Shown here piece after piece: positions 24,953-34,340 of a stretch of DNA of 64,000 nucleotides. The stretch's first letter is position 1. Each line of letters starts with the position of its first letter. The translations under genes were made by a program, and so were the position numbers. Source of the stretch: Streptomyces sp. sk2.1 (GTDB taxonomy: Bacteria; Actinomycetota; Actinomycetes; Streptomycetales; Streptomycetaceae); contig NZ_RDBO01000077.1 of the NCBI RefSeq assembly GCF_008120935.1, forward strand, positions 632,463 to 696,462, read 5' to 3'. The notes under the pieces were generated by a model. It was not told the DNA's origin. It saw nothing but the letters and a program-made list of their open reading frames with translations, and searched no databases.

Positions 24953-25069
24953 AGTCCGGTTCCTTCCGGTTGATTCCTTCGTGTGACGACCGTCCCCGGC
25001 CGCTCTCGCCCTGCCTGCGGAATTCTTCAGTCCGTTTCTCCAGGCAGTAATCCGAGAGGTCACCTTCCG

Positions 25070-26794
25070 ATGCGTCAACCGTCCGTCATATCGCGCCGCG
25101 TGGCAGCGGCCACCGCAGTCATCGTCGTGGCAGCGGGTGCCGCGGCCTGCGGGCCCGAGGACAGCAAAGGCGGCGACGGGAACTCCGGCGCGGCGGGCAA
25201 GCCCCAGAAGGGCGGCACCCTCACCGTCCTGAACAGCAAGCCGCAGAGCGACTTCGACCCCGCACGGCTCTACACCTCCGGCGGCGGCAACATCCCCTCC
25301 CTCGTCTTCCGCACGCTCACCACCCGCAACCGCGAGGACGGGGCCGCCGGCGCGAAGGTCGTCCCCGACCTCGCGACCGACCTGGGCACCCCCAGCAAGA
25401 ACGCCACCGTGTGGACGTACACGCTCAAGGACGGCCTGAAGTACGAGGACGGCACCGCGATCACCAGTGCCGACATCAAGTACGGCATCGAGCGCTCCTT
25501 CGCCGCCGAACTCTCCGGCGGCGCGCCCTACCTGCGCGACTGGCTGATCGGCGGCGCCGACTACCAGGGCCCGTACAAGGACAAGAAGGGCCTCGACTCG
25601 ATCGAGACGCCCGACGCGAAGACCATCGTCTTCCACCTCAACAAGCCGGAGGGCGAGTTCCCCTTCCTGGCCACGCAGACCCAGACGACCCCGGTGCCCG
25701 AGGCCAAGGACAAGGGCACCAAGTACGAGGAGCACCCGATCTCCTCGGGCCCGTACAAGGTCGTGAGGAACGAGGGCGACGGCGAGCGCCTGACCCTGGA
25801 GCGCAACCCGCACTGGTCGGAGGCGACCGACGAGGAGCGCAAGGCGTACCCCGACCGGATCGAGGTGCGCTCCGGCCTCGACTCCGCCGTCATCAACCAG
25901 CGCCTGTCCGCGTCCCAGGGCGCCGACGCCGCCGCCGTCACCACCGACACCAACCTGGGCCCGGCCGAACTCGCCAAGGTCACCGGCGACAAGAAGCTCG
26001 CCGCCCGGGTCGGCACCGGCCACTTCGGCTACACCAACTACATCGCCTTCAACCCGAAGGTGAAGCCGTTCGACGACCCGAAGGTGCGCCAGGCGATCTC
26101 GTACGCCATCGACCGCTCCTCCGTGGTCAACGCGGCCGGCGGCTCCTCGCTCGCCGAACCCGCCACCACCTTCCTGCCGAACCAGGCGGCCTTCGGGTAC
26201 ACGCCGTACGACCACTTCCCGGCGGGCAAGTCGGGCGACCCGGCCAAGGCCAAGGAGCTGCTGAAGGAGGCCGGCCACCCCGACGGGCTGACCGTCACCC
26301 TCACGCACTCCAACGACAAGGACTTCGCGACGAGCCCGGAGATCGCCACCGCGATCCAGGAGGCGCTGAAGAAGGCCGGCATCACCGTCAAGCTCCAGGG
26401 TCTGGAGAGCAACGACTACTCCGACACGGTCTACAACGTGAAGAGCGAGCCCGGCTTCTTCCTCGGCGGATGGGGCGCCGACTGGCCGTCCGGCGGCCCG
26501 TTCTTCGCGCCGATCTTCGACGGGCGCCAGATCGTCGAGTCCGGCTACAACTTCAACTCCGGCCAGCTGAACGACCCCTCGGTCAACAAGGAGATCGACG
26601 AGATCAACAAGCTGACCGACCTGGACGCCGCCGCGAAGCGTTGGGGCGCACTCGACAAGAAGGTCGGCGAGCAGGCCCTGACCGTGCCGCTGTTCCACCC
26701 GGTCTACAAGCGGCTGTACGGCGAGGCCGTCAAGAACGTCGTGATCAGTGACTGGACCGGCGTGCTCGACGTCTCGCAGGTCGCGGTCAAGTAA
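25070..26794 (+). CDS. ABC importer solute-binding lipoprotein, family 5 (dipeptide/oligopeptide type)
   Basis: A 574-residue lipoprotein. The signal peptide SRRVAAATAVIVVAAGAAAC ends with a lipobox Cys, and the body is a full-length SBP_bac_5 domain: GGTLTVLNSKPQSDFDP, then GLKYEDGTAITSADIKYGIERSF (the family signature), and later DPKVRQAISYAIDRSSV. It captures peptides or similar ligands outside the membrane and delivers them to the two permeases encoded next. GAGAGG lies upstream of the ATG. It is the first gene of a four-gene operon with 2-bp and ATGA junctions. Confidence 0.93.
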   Translation: MRQPSVISRRVAAATAVIVVAAGAAACGPEDSKGGDGNSGAAGKPQKGGTLTVLNSKPQSDFDPARLYTSGGGNIPSLVFRTLTTRNREDGAAGAKVVPDLATDLGTPSKNATVWTYTLKDGLKYEDGTAITSADIKYGIERSFAAELSGGAPYLRDWLIGGADYQGPYKDKKGLDSIETPDAKTIVFHLNKPEGEFPFLATQTQTTPVPEAKDKGTKYEEHPISSGPYKVVRNEGDGERLTLERNPHWSEATDEERKAYPDRIEVRSGLDSAVINQRLSASQGADAAAVTTDTNLGPAELAKVTGDKKLAARVGTGHFGYTNYIAFNPKVKPFDDPKVRQAISYAIDRSSVVNAAGGSSLAEPATTFLPNQAAFGYTPYDHFPAGKSGDPAKAKELLKEAGHPDGLTVTLTHSNDKDFATSPEIATAIQEALKKAGITVKLQGLESNDYSDTVYNVKSEPGFFLGGWGADWPSGGPFFAPIFDGRQIVESGYNFNSGQLNDPSVNKEIDEINKLTDLDAAAKRWGALDKKVGEQALTVPLFHPVYKRLYGEAVKNVVISDWTGVLDVSQVAVK

Positions 26795-26796
26795 CC

Positions 26797-27846
26797 ATGG
26801 CCGACGCACTTCCGGCCGGGGAGGCGGGGGCCGTCGCGGCCCCCGCCTCCGGGGCCCATCCGTTCTGGCGGCGGCTGCGCGCCCGGCGCTCGGCCCTGGT
26901 GGCCGCCGCGGTCGTCGCCCTGCTGGTCCTGGCCGCGCTCGCCGCCCCGCTGCTCACGGGCATCGAGGGCCAGGACCCCACCACGTACCACCCCGACCTC
27001 GTCGACTCCGCCACCGGCGGGGTGCCGATCGGCTCCTTCGGCGGCATGAGCGCCGAGCACTGGCTCGGCGTCGAACCGCTCACCGGACGCGACCTGTTCG
27101 CCCGCGTCGTGTACGGCGCCCGGGTCTCGCTCGGTGTCGCACTGGCCGCCACCCTGCTCCAGGTGCTCATCGGCGTCGCCGTCGGTCTCGCGGCCGGGCT
27201 CGGCAACCGCTTCGTCGACCAGGCGCTGAGCCGGGTCACCGATGTCGTGGTCGCGCTGCCCGTCATGGTGATCGCGCTCGGCGCGCTGGCCGTCGTACCG
27301 GCGGGCTTCCCGCGCCCGGTCCTGATCGCGGTCATCATCGGCCTGGTCGGCTGGTCAGGCATCTCCAAGATCGTGCGCGCCCAGACGCTCGCGCTGAAAT
27401 CGCTCGACCACGTGGCCGCCGCCCGGCTCAGCGGCTGGGGGCCCTGGCAGATCGCCCGGCGCGAACTGCTGCCCGCCCTGGCCGCCCCCGTCATCACGTA
27501 CGCCGTGCTGCTCTTCCCGGGCAACATCGTCGTCGAGGCGGCCCTGTCCTTCCTGGGCGTCGGCATCAAGCCGCCCACCCCGTCCTGGGGACAGATGCTC
27601 AGCGACGCCGACACCTGGTACCAGGCGGCCCCCACCTACCTGCTGATCCCCGCCCTGCTGCTCTTCGTCACCGTGCTGGCGCTGACCGTCCTCGGCGAGG
27701 GCGTGCGCACCGCACTCGACCCGCGCGCCGAGTCCCGGCTGCGGATCGGCACCGGCCGGAAGCGGACCGGCGCGGGCCGGAAGGGAACCGGCACGGGCGC
27801 GGGCACCGGCACCGGCACCGGACGCGAGAAGGAGGCCGCGGCATGA
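26797..27846 (+). CDS. ABC importer permease, DppC/OppC type
   Basis: A 349-residue permease with an OppC-type N-terminal segment and first helix (about 28-50), an extracytoplasmic loop, then the binding-protein-dependent transport domain with five helices. The EAA loop reads AAARLSGWGPWQIARRELLP. The tail carries Gly/Thr/Arg repeats (GRKRTGAGRKGTGTGAGTGTGTG) of low complexity. Its stop overlaps the next gene's start as ATGA. In most dpp operons the B subunit comes first, so the order is inverted here. Confidence 0.92.
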   Translation: MADALPAGEAGAVAAPASGAHPFWRRLRARRSALVAAAVVALLVLAALAAPLLTGIEGQDPTTYHPDLVDSATGGVPIGSFGGMSAEHWLGVEPLTGRDLFARVVYGARVSLGVALAATLLQVLIGVAVGLAAGLGNRFVDQALSRVTDVVVALPVMVIALGALAVVPAGFPRPVLIAVIIGLVGWSGISKIVRAQTLALKSLDHVAAARLSGWGPWQIARRELLPALAAPVITYAVLLFPGNIVVEAALSFLGVGIKPPTPSWGQMLSDADTWYQAAPTYLLIPALLLFVTVLALTVLGEGVRTALDPRAESRLRIGTGRKRTGAGRKGTGTGAGTGTGTGREKEAAA

Positions 27847-28832
27847 AGTGGTTCCTGCTCAGACGCCTCGGCGGCGCGCTCTTCGTGCTGCTCGCCCTCA
27901 GCGTCGTCGTCTACGCGGCCTTCTACGTCGCGCCCGGCAACGTCGCGCAGATCGCCTGCGGTCCGCGCTGCTCGCCCGCGCAGGTGGCGCAGGTCAGCGA
28001 GCAACTGAACCTGGACGACCCGCTGTACGTGCAGTACGCGCACTTCCTCCAGGGGCTCCTCACCGGCCGCGACTACTCGACCGGGACCGGCGTGCTGCAC
28101 TGCCAGGCCCCCTGCCTGGGACTCTCGTACCAGAGCGACCAGCAGGTCACCGAGCTGATCCTGGCCAAGCTCCCGGCCACCGCCTCGCTCGCCGTCGGCG
28201 CCTTCGTGCTGTGGATGCTGCTCGGCGTCGGGACCGGACTGCTCTCGGTGTGGCGGCGCGGCCGTCCGACCGAGCGCATCCTCACCTGGATCACCCTGGC
28301 CGGCATGGCCACCCCGGTCTTCGTCATCGGGCTGCTGTTGATCATCATCACGGTCACGGCGCTCCGGATCCTGCCGTTCCCCGACTACGTGCCGTTCACC
28401 GAGGACCCGGAGCAGTGGGCCTGGAACCTGCTGCTGCCCTGGATCTCGCTGGCCCTGGTGTCCGCCGCCCCGTACGCCCGGATGACCCGGGCCTCGATGC
28501 TGGAGACCCTGGCCGAGGACCACGTGCGCACCTTCCGGGCGTACGGGGTCGGCGAGCGGGCGATCGTCGGACGGCACGCCCTGCGCGGCGCGCTGGCGCC
28601 GGTGATCGCGCTCGGCGCGCTGGACGTCGGCTCGATGTTCGGCGGCGCCGTCCTCACCGAGTCGCTCTTCGGGATTCCGGGCGTAGGCCGGGAACTCGTC
28701 GACGCCGTGAAGCACGTGGACCTTCCGGTGGTCGTCGGCCTGGTGCTCGTCACCGGGTTCTTCGTGGTCCTCGCCAATACCGTCGCCGACATCCTGCAGG
28801 CGATGGCCGACCGACGGGTGGTGCTGGCATGA
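27843..28832 (+). CDS. ABC importer permease, DppB/OppB type
   Basis: A 329-residue permease, MKWFLLRRLGGALFVLLALSVVVYAAF at the start, six predicted helices, and an EAA loop reading RTFRAYGVGERAIVGRHALRGALAPVIAL. The periplasmic loop contains CGPRC and CQAPC, two close Cys pairs that could form disulfides and are uncommon in DppB proteins. It is coupled on both sides by ATGA overlaps. Confidence 0.92.
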   Translation: MKWFLLRRLGGALFVLLALSVVVYAAFYVAPGNVAQIACGPRCSPAQVAQVSEQLNLDDPLYVQYAHFLQGLLTGRDYSTGTGVLHCQAPCLGLSYQSDQQVTELILAKLPATASLAVGAFVLWMLLGVGTGLLSVWRRGRPTERILTWITLAGMATPVFVIGLLLIIITVTALRILPFPDYVPFTEDPEQWAWNLLLPWISLALVSAAPYARMTRASMLETLAEDHVRTFRAYGVGERAIVGRHALRGALAPVIALGALDVGSMFGGAVLTESLFGIPGVGRELVDAVKHVDLPVVVGLVLVTGFFVVLANTVADILQAMADRRVVLA

Positions 28833-30577
28833 GCCTGGTCGAAGTCTCCGGTCTCTCGATCTCGTTCGGCGACGTGCGCGCGGTGGAGGACCTGTCGTTC
28901 TCGCTGGAGGCCGGCGGCGCGCTCGGCGTCGTCGGCGAGTCCGGCTCCGGCAAGAGCGCCTCGGCGTACGCCCTGCTCGGCCTGCACCGGGGGACCGGTG
29001 CCGAGGTCGGCGGCTCGGTCCGGGTCGCGGGTGTGGACGTGAACGCGGCGGACGACGCGGAACTGCGGGCGCTGCGGGGCGCGAAGGCCGCGATGGTCTT
29101 CCAGGACCCGCTGTCCTCGCTCGACCCGTACTACGCGGTGGGCGACCAGATCGCCGAGGTGTACCGGGTGCACAACCGGGCCTCCCGCCGGGCCGCGCGG
29201 GCGCGGGCCGTGGAGGTGCTGGACCGGGTCGGGATTCCCGACGCGGCGCGGCGCTCCCGGTCGAGGCCGCACGAGTTCTCCGGCGGGATGCGGCAGCGGG
29301 CGCTGATCGCGATGGCCCTGGCCTGCGAGCCCCAGCTGCTGATCGCCGACGAGCCGACGACCGCCCTGGACGTCACCGTCCAGGCCCAGATCCTGGACCT
29401 GCTGCACGGCCTGCGGCGGGAGACGGGCATGGGGCTGCTGCTGGTCACGCACGACGTGGGAGTGGCGGCGGAGTCGGTCGACGAGGTGCTGGTGATGCAG
29501 TCGGGGCGGGCGGTGGAACGGGGGCCGGTGGGCGAGGTGCTCGTGGCGCCGCGCGAGCCGTACACGCGGGCGCTGCTGGCGGCGGTGCCGCGGGTGACGC
29601 AGCCGCGGGTCGCCCCCGGGACCGAGGTGGCTCCGGACGGCTCCGGGGTCGCGGGGGCTTCCGGGATCGCAGAGGTTCCGGGGGCTGTGGGGGCTTCTGG
29701 TACCGCAGAGGTTCCGAGGGCTGTAGGGGTTTCTGGGATTGCAGAGGTTCCTGGGGGCGCAGAGGTTCCGGGTGCCGCGGGTGGCCCGGGGGAGGCGGCC
29801 GAAGCGGCCGACGTGCTCGTCGAAGCCGTCGACGTACGACAGGTGTTCGGCAGGGGGAAGTCCGCCTTCGCGGCCGTCGACGGCGTCTCCCTCACCGTCC
29901 GCCGCGGCGAGACCCTCGGCGTCGTCGGCGAGAGCGGCAGCGGCAAGACCACCCTCGGGCGGATGCTCGTCGGGCTGCGGGAGCCCACCTCGGGCCGGCT
30001 CACCCGCCGGGCCCGGGTGCAGATGGTCTTCCAGGACCCCGTCTCCTCCCTCAACCCGCGCCGCTCGATCGGCGAGTCGGTCGCCGACCCGCTGCGGGCC
30101 GCCGGGGAACGCGACGAGTCCGTGATCGGGGCCCGGGTGCGGGACCTGCTGACCCGGGTCGGCCTCGACCCGGAGAGCTACCACCGCTACCCGCACGAGT
30201 TCAGCGGCGGGCAGCGCCAACGGGTCGGCATCGCACGGGCGTTGGCCGCCGAGCCGGAGCTGATCGTCTGCGACGAGGCGGTCTCCGCGCTCGACGTGAC
30301 GACCCAGGCCCAGGTGACCGCCCTGCTGGCGCGGCTGCAGCGGGAACTGGGGCTCGCCCTGGTCTTCATCGCCCACGACCTGGCCGTCGTGCGGCAGGTC
30401 AGCGACCGGGTCGCGGTCATGCGGCGGGGCCGGATCGTCGAGGAGGGCGAGGTGGACGAGGTGTACGGGAACCCCCGGGACCCGTACACCAGGCAGCTCC
30501 TGGCGGCCGTCCCCGCGCTCGATCCGGCGCTCGCGGCGGTGCGCCGCGCGGCCCGCAAGGAGCTGGCCGCCGCCTGA
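28829..30577 (+). CDS. fused ABC importer ATPase (DppD-DppF in one chain)
   Basis: A 582-residue protein with two nucleotide-binding domains. Domain 1 (1-255) has [16 protein letters not shown] and [13 protein letters not shown]. Domain 2 (about 330-575) has [24 protein letters not shown] and [13 protein letters not shown]. Each half ends with the oligopeptide-type PYTR(A/Q)LLAAVP segment. In the second domain the Walker B neighbour is DEA rather than DEP. The linker between them is a 36-bp repeat with unusually low GC. This fusion replaces the usual two separate ATPase genes and completes the importer. Confidence 0.92.
   Translation: MSLVEVSGLSISFGDVRAVEDLSFSLEAGGALGVVGESGSGKSASAYALLGLHRGTGAEVGGSVRVAGVDVNAADDAELRALRGAKAAMVFQDPLSSLDPYYAVGDQIAEVYRVHNRASRRAARARAVEVLDRVGIPDAARRSRSRPHEFSGGMRQRALIAMALACEPQLLIADEPTTALDVTVQAQILDLLHGLRRETGMGLLLVTHDVGVAAESVDEVLVMQSGRAVERGPVGEVLVAPREPYTRALLAAVPRVTQPRVAPGTEVAPDGSGVAGASGIAEVPGAVGASGTAEVPRAVGVSGIAEVPGGAEVPGAAGGPGEAAEAADVLVEAVDVRQVFGRGKSAFAAVDGVSLTVRRGETLGVVGESGSGKTTLGRMLVGLREPTSGRLTRRARVQMVFQDPVSSLNPRRSIGESVADPLRAAGERDESVIGARVRDLLTRVGLDPESYHRYPHEFSGGQRQRVGIARALAAEPELIVCDEAVSALDVTTQAQVTALLARLQRELGLALVFIAHDLAVVRQVSDRVAVMRRGRIVEEGEVDEVYGNPRDPYTRQLLAAVPALDPALAAVRRAARKELAAA
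29654..29761 (+). repeat. 36-bp imperfect tandem repeat, three copies, in the inter-domain linker
   Basis: Units begin at 29654, 29690 and 29726 and encode [12 protein letters not shown]-like 12-residue blocks, with a partial fourth after them. Codons such as GGT, GTT, ATT and GTA are much more T-rich than the surrounding gene, so the tract may come from slippage or recent gain. Confidence 0.8.
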
Positions 30578-30651
30578 CCCGGAGTGACGAACCGCTCTCC
30601 CGGCGCAACGAAACGCCGTCGGGGCGGGAAAGTTACGCCGGTTCACCCCTT

Positions 30652-30689
30652 CCGGTGGCGCGACGGACAACCGTCCGTCGCGCCACCGG
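30652..30689 (+). terminator. hairpin terminator closing the importer operon
   Basis: Perfect 17-bp arms (CCGGTGGCGCGACGGAC and its complement) with an AACC loop, 75 bp after the ATPase stop. Confidence 0.82.
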
Positions 30690-30767
30690 CGTATCCGCTT
30701 ACGGTCTTCCCGCTATGAGTCGTCGTGTCAACGGCGGCCGTCCACCGGGGAGATCGGAGGTGTGCCC

Positions 30768-32645
30768 GTGCGGATCGGACTCCTCACCGAGGGTGGCTAC
30801 CCGTACCCGAACGGTGAGTCCGGACTCTGGTGCGACCGTCTGGTGCGCGGAATCGCGCAGCACGAGTTCGATCTCTTCGCGCTCAGCCGCTCCGCCGAGC
30901 AGGGGGAACAGGGCTGGGTCCCGCTCCCGATGCAGGTCAGCCGGGTGCGGACGGCGCCGGTGTGGACCGCGGACGAGGGCGCTCCGGACGCCCGCGGACC
31001 GCTCGGCCGGATGCGGTCGGGCAGGGGCGCGCGCCCGTACGGACGGCGCGAGCGGCGGCGCTTCACGGCGCATCTGACGGCTCTCGCCTCCGCGGTCTGC
31101 GCGGCCGACGGGGCGCGGGCCGGGAACGGGGCCGTCGACGGCGCGGGAGGCGCGGGAAGCAGCGGCGCGGGAAGCAGCGGCGCGGGCGGTGCCGGTGTCG
31201 GCGGGCCGGGCGCGGGGCGCACGGCCGGTGACGCCGTGGGCGAACGGTTCGCGCAGGGCCTCTACGGGCTCGCCGAACTGGCCCGTGAGCACGGCGGACT
31301 GGCTCCGGCGCTCCGTTCCGAGACCGCCGTGCGCGTCCTGGAAGCGGCCTGCCACGCCCCCGGGGCCGGACGCACCGTCCAGGCCGCCGCCGTCCCCGAC
31401 CTGCTCGTCTTCGCCCGGGAGCTCGACCGGGCGCTGCACCCGCTCTCGCTCGACTGGTACGACGAGGAGGGCCTCGGCGCGGTCGACCTCTGCCACGCGA
31501 CGTCCGGCGGCGCCGCGGCCCTGCCCGGGCTGTTGGTCAAACGCTTCTTCGGGGTGCCCCTGCTGGTCACCGAGTACGGCGCGCGGCTGCGGGCGCACCA
31601 CCTCGCCGAGGCCGGAACCGGATCGAGTGCGCCGGTGCGCGCCCTGCTCGCCGGCTTCCACCGGCTGCTCGCCGCCGAGGTGTACCGGCAGGCCGCGATC
31701 GTCACCCCCGGCGACACCCACGCCCGCCGCTGGCAGGAGCGGTGCGGGGCCGGACGCGAGAAGCTGCGCACCGTCCACCCCGGCATGGAGTCCGACCGCT
31801 TCACGGAGCTGGGCGAGAGCGGCGACGGAGGTCCGGACGACACCCTGGTCTGGGTCGGCCGGATCGAACCGGCCAAGGACCTGGTCGCGCTGCTGCGCGC
31901 CTTCGCGGAGGTCCAGAGGTCCGCACCGGCCGCCCGGCTGCGGATCATCGGCACCCCGGCGGGGGGCCCGGAGGGCGCCGCCTACCTCGCGCACTGCCGG
32001 GCACTCGCCGACCGGCTGTTCCCCGCCCGGCCGCTCCCCGCCGGGGCGACGGGCGCGGACACCGCCGATGGCGGCCCGGTCTCCTTCGAGGACCCCGGCG
32101 CGGCCGGGGCGGCCGACCCCGCGAAGACGTACGGGGCGGGCGGGGTCGTCGTCCTCTCCAGCGTGGCCGAGGGCTTCCCCACCGGCCTCGTCGAGGCGAT
32201 GTTCTGCGGCCGGGCCACGGTCTCGACGGACGTCGGCGCGGTCGTCGAGGTCATCGGCGGCACCGGCCTCGTGGTGCCCCCGGGCAACCCCGGGGCACTG
32301 GCCGACGCCTGTCTCGCGCTGCTGCGGGACCCCGAGCGGCGTGCACGGCTCGGAGCGGCGGCCCGCGCCCGCGCACTCGAACTCTTCACCGTCGAACAGA
32401 ACCTCGCGGCATTTCGCGGCATTTACCTGGAGCTGATGGCGCACGCCCCGGTGCGCCGGAGGACCGGGGCCGGAACGACGGAGCCCGACGGCGGACCGCG
32501 TCCGTTCGCCACCCCGCCCGAAGCACACGTCATGGGCCCGTGGACGGACCCGTGCACCGTTCCGGCCGACCGCACGCCGAGCTGGGCCGCCGGGCCCCGG
32601 ACCGTCTGCGCGGGGGCGCGGGGAGCGGGTGGCACGGATGCGTGA
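30768..32645 (+). CDS. PelF-like glycosyltransferase (DUF3492 plus GT4)
   Basis: A 625-residue cytosolic glycosyltransferase. The N-terminal DUF3492 domain begins RIGLLTEGGYPYPNGESGLW and carries a later GVPLLVTEYGARLR block. The C-terminal GT4 domain shows LVWVGRIEPAKDLVALLRAF and the E-x7-E motif AEGFPTGLVEAM. A Gly/Ser/Ala-rich insertion (about 125-150) is lineage-specific. PelF, the best-known relative, polymerises the partly deacetylated GalNAc polymer Pel from UDP-sugars; the substrate here is inferred. GGAGG lies 8 bp before GTG 30768. It heads a run of genes whose products fit one polysaccharide pathway. Confidence 0.88.
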   Translation: MRIGLLTEGGYPYPNGESGLWCDRLVRGIAQHEFDLFALSRSAEQGEQGWVPLPMQVSRVRTAPVWTADEGAPDARGPLGRMRSGRGARPYGRRERRRFTAHLTALASAVCAADGARAGNGAVDGAGGAGSSGAGSSGAGGAGVGGPGAGRTAGDAVGERFAQGLYGLAELAREHGGLAPALRSETAVRVLEAACHAPGAGRTVQAAAVPDLLVFARELDRALHPLSLDWYDEEGLGAVDLCHATSGGAAALPGLLVKRFFGVPLLVTEYGARLRAHHLAEAGTGSSAPVRALLAGFHRLLAAEVYRQAAIVTPGDTHARRWQERCGAGREKLRTVHPGMESDRFTELGESGDGGPDDTLVWVGRIEPAKDLVALLRAFAEVQRSAPAARLRIIGTPAGGPEGAAYLAHCRALADRLFPARPLPAGATGADTADGGPVSFEDPGAAGAADPAKTYGAGGVVVLSSVAEGFPTGLVEAMFCGRATVSTDVGAVVEVIGGTGLVVPPGNPGALADACLALLRDPERRARLGAAARARALELFTVEQNLAAFRGIYLELMAHAPVRRRTGAGTTEPDGGPRPFATPPEAHVMGPWTDPCTVPADRTPSWAAGPRTVCAGARGAGGTDA

Positions 32646-32739
32646 GCAGGAGCGGCGGCAGGGGCAGGAGGCGGCCGGGCCGGGCCGCGGCGCGCCGGGA
32701 CGGTCCGGCACGGTCGGCGACGATCACGAAGGAGTCACC

Positions 32740-34077
32740 ATGGGCCGCCCGACCGAGGTGCCCGACGCACCCGTCACGCCGGCCACCGGGGGAGGCGGGG
32801 ACGCCCTGCCCCCGACCGCCGGAACCCTCGCCACCGGAGCGGGAGCCCCTGTTGCCGGGGTTCCTGCCGCCGAGGCCGGAGCCGGGGCTTCCGTCACCGG
32901 AGCGGGAGCCGCGACCGGAACCGGGGCCCGCCGTGCTCCCGAGATCGCCGGAGCCGTCGCGGCGCGGCGGCCCGGTACCGCGCGGCGCGGCACCGCCGAC
33001 CCCGTGAAATCGCTGATGCACCGGCACCGGCAGCTGTGCGAACGGGCCGTCGACCCGCTGGAGATCGCCGCCGGCCTGGAGGCCCACGGCGTCACCGACC
33101 GGGTGGCCGCCCGCTACCGGCACCGCGACGTCTTCTCGCTCGCCGAGGAACTGTTCGCACGGATGCCCAAAACGGTCACGGAGCCCGCGGCCGGCCCCGG
33201 CGCGCCGGAGCGCGACGTCCACACGCGCGCCGCCTGGTCGCTCCGCGCCCTGCTGCCGGGCGCCGCCTGCGTCGCGACCGTCGGCGTGCTCGAACTCACC
33301 GAGGGGGCGCTCGGGGGAGGGGCCCGGCTCGCGGTCGCCCTCACCGGCGCGTTCCTCGCGCTCGCCGCCCTCGCCCTCGCCCTGCGCGACGGCCCCCTGC
33401 GCGCCGGGAGCCGCTCCCCGTTCACCGCCCCGTTGTACGGCTGCTGGCTCCTCGGCTACGTCCTGTACGGCGAACCCCTGCTCGCCCAGGTGCTCAGCGG
33501 CGGACCCGAGGGCCCCTGGGAGATCACCCCCGCGCCACTGCTGGGACTGGCCCTCTCGCTCGCCCCGGCCGCCTGGTGCGCCCACCTCTTCTCCGTGCAC
33601 GCGCGCCGCAAACTCCGCGGCAGCCGCGCACTGGAGGAGTTCGCCGCCGGTGTGCGCCCCCTGCTGTTCGGCGCCGTCGCGCTCCACCTGTGCGTCCTCA
33701 TCGGTCTGCTGCACCTCGCCCGCCTCGGGTACGGGAGCGGCGGGGCGTTCACCGGGGCGGCCGCGCTCGGCGTGCTGCTCCTGCTGGCCCGGCTGCTGAC
33801 CGGACACGGGTACCCCGGCCCGGCCATCGCCGCGCTCGCCACCGCCTGCGCCGTCGAGGCCCTGGCACCCGCCCTGATTTTGGCCGGGCGACTGCCCGGT
33901 CTGCACTTCCTGGCCCGCCCCGTCGACCTCCTCGTCGTGGCGGGCGGCACCGGAGCGGTACCCGCCGTCGCCTGCGGCGCCTCCGCCCTCGGGCTGCTCA
34001 TCACCGCCACCGTCGTCCTCTCCAGGGCATCCGCCCACACCACCGCCCGAGCCGATGAAAACGGCACCACCGGGTGA
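32740..34077 (+). CDS. polytopic membrane protein of the polysaccharide locus
   Basis: A 445-residue protein. A disordered Ala/Gly/Pro head (1-85) and a short cytoplasmic segment (MHRHRQLCERAVDPLEIAAGLEAHGVTDRVAARYRHRDVFSLAEELFARMP) precede about ten hydrophobic helices from residue 165 to the end. The cytoplasmic block is repeated in homologues beside DUF3492 transferases. I chose the ATG at 32740 because AAGGAG sits 5 bp upstream; an in-frame start overlapping the transferase gene (32629/32638) is weaker. A transport or export role is inferred from position only; it lacks a PelG signature I can name. Confidence 0.75.
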   Translation: MGRPTEVPDAPVTPATGGGGDALPPTAGTLATGAGAPVAGVPAAEAGAGASVTGAGAATGTGARRAPEIAGAVAARRPGTARRGTADPVKSLMHRHRQLCERAVDPLEIAAGLEAHGVTDRVAARYRHRDVFSLAEELFARMPKTVTEPAAGPGAPERDVHTRAAWSLRALLPGAACVATVGVLELTEGALGGGARLAVALTGAFLALAALALALRDGPLRAGSRSPFTAPLYGCWLLGYVLYGEPLLAQVLSGGPEGPWEITPAPLLGLALSLAPAAWCAHLFSVHARRKLRGSRALEEFAAGVRPLLFGAVALHLCVLIGLLHLARLGYGSGGAFTGAAALGVLLLLARLLTGHGYPGPAIAALATACAVEALAPALILAGRLPGLHFLARPVDLLVVAGGTGAVPAVACGASALGLLITATVVLSRASAHTTARADENGTTG

Positions 34078-34280
34078 CCACCGCCGTACCGCCCACCACT
34101 CACCACCCCGCGCCCGACCGCCCTGCCCCGGCCCGGGCGGCGCGCGCGGACACCCCCGCACCACCCCGAAGCCGCACCACCGTTCCACCACCCCCCACGA
34201 ACCATGTGCACGCCCCGCGGAGCCGACGTCGCGGGTCGCTGCCGCATCACCCATCCCATTTCAACGAGGAGACAACGGAC

Positions 34281-34340
34281 ATGACCCCCCAATCCCCTTC
34301 CCCGGCAGGTCGCCGTCGGCGCCGAGGGGGCGCGCGATGA
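34281..34340 (+). CDS. short coupled ORF, 19 aa, before the epimerase gene
   Basis: ATG at 34281 with GAGGAG 8-10 bp upstream opens a 19-codon frame (MTPQSPSPAGRRRRRGGAR) whose TGA overlaps the epimerase ATG as ATGA. The epimerase itself has only a weak GAGGGGG upstream, so this ORF may deliver ribosomes to it. The 200 bp before it (34078-34280) is C-rich and holds no gene. Confidence 0.45.
   Translation: MTPQSPSPAGRRRRRGGAR

Noticed and set aside
24479-24973. 164-codon plus-strand frame across the poly-Cys leader region
   Set aside because: It begins inside the DUF3152 gene in another frame and has no domain; the promoter and short Cys-ending ORF explain the region better.
30655-31077. 140-codon frame starting before the PelF-like gene
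   Set aside because: It begins in the terminator hairpin and overlaps the transferase in the wrong frame.
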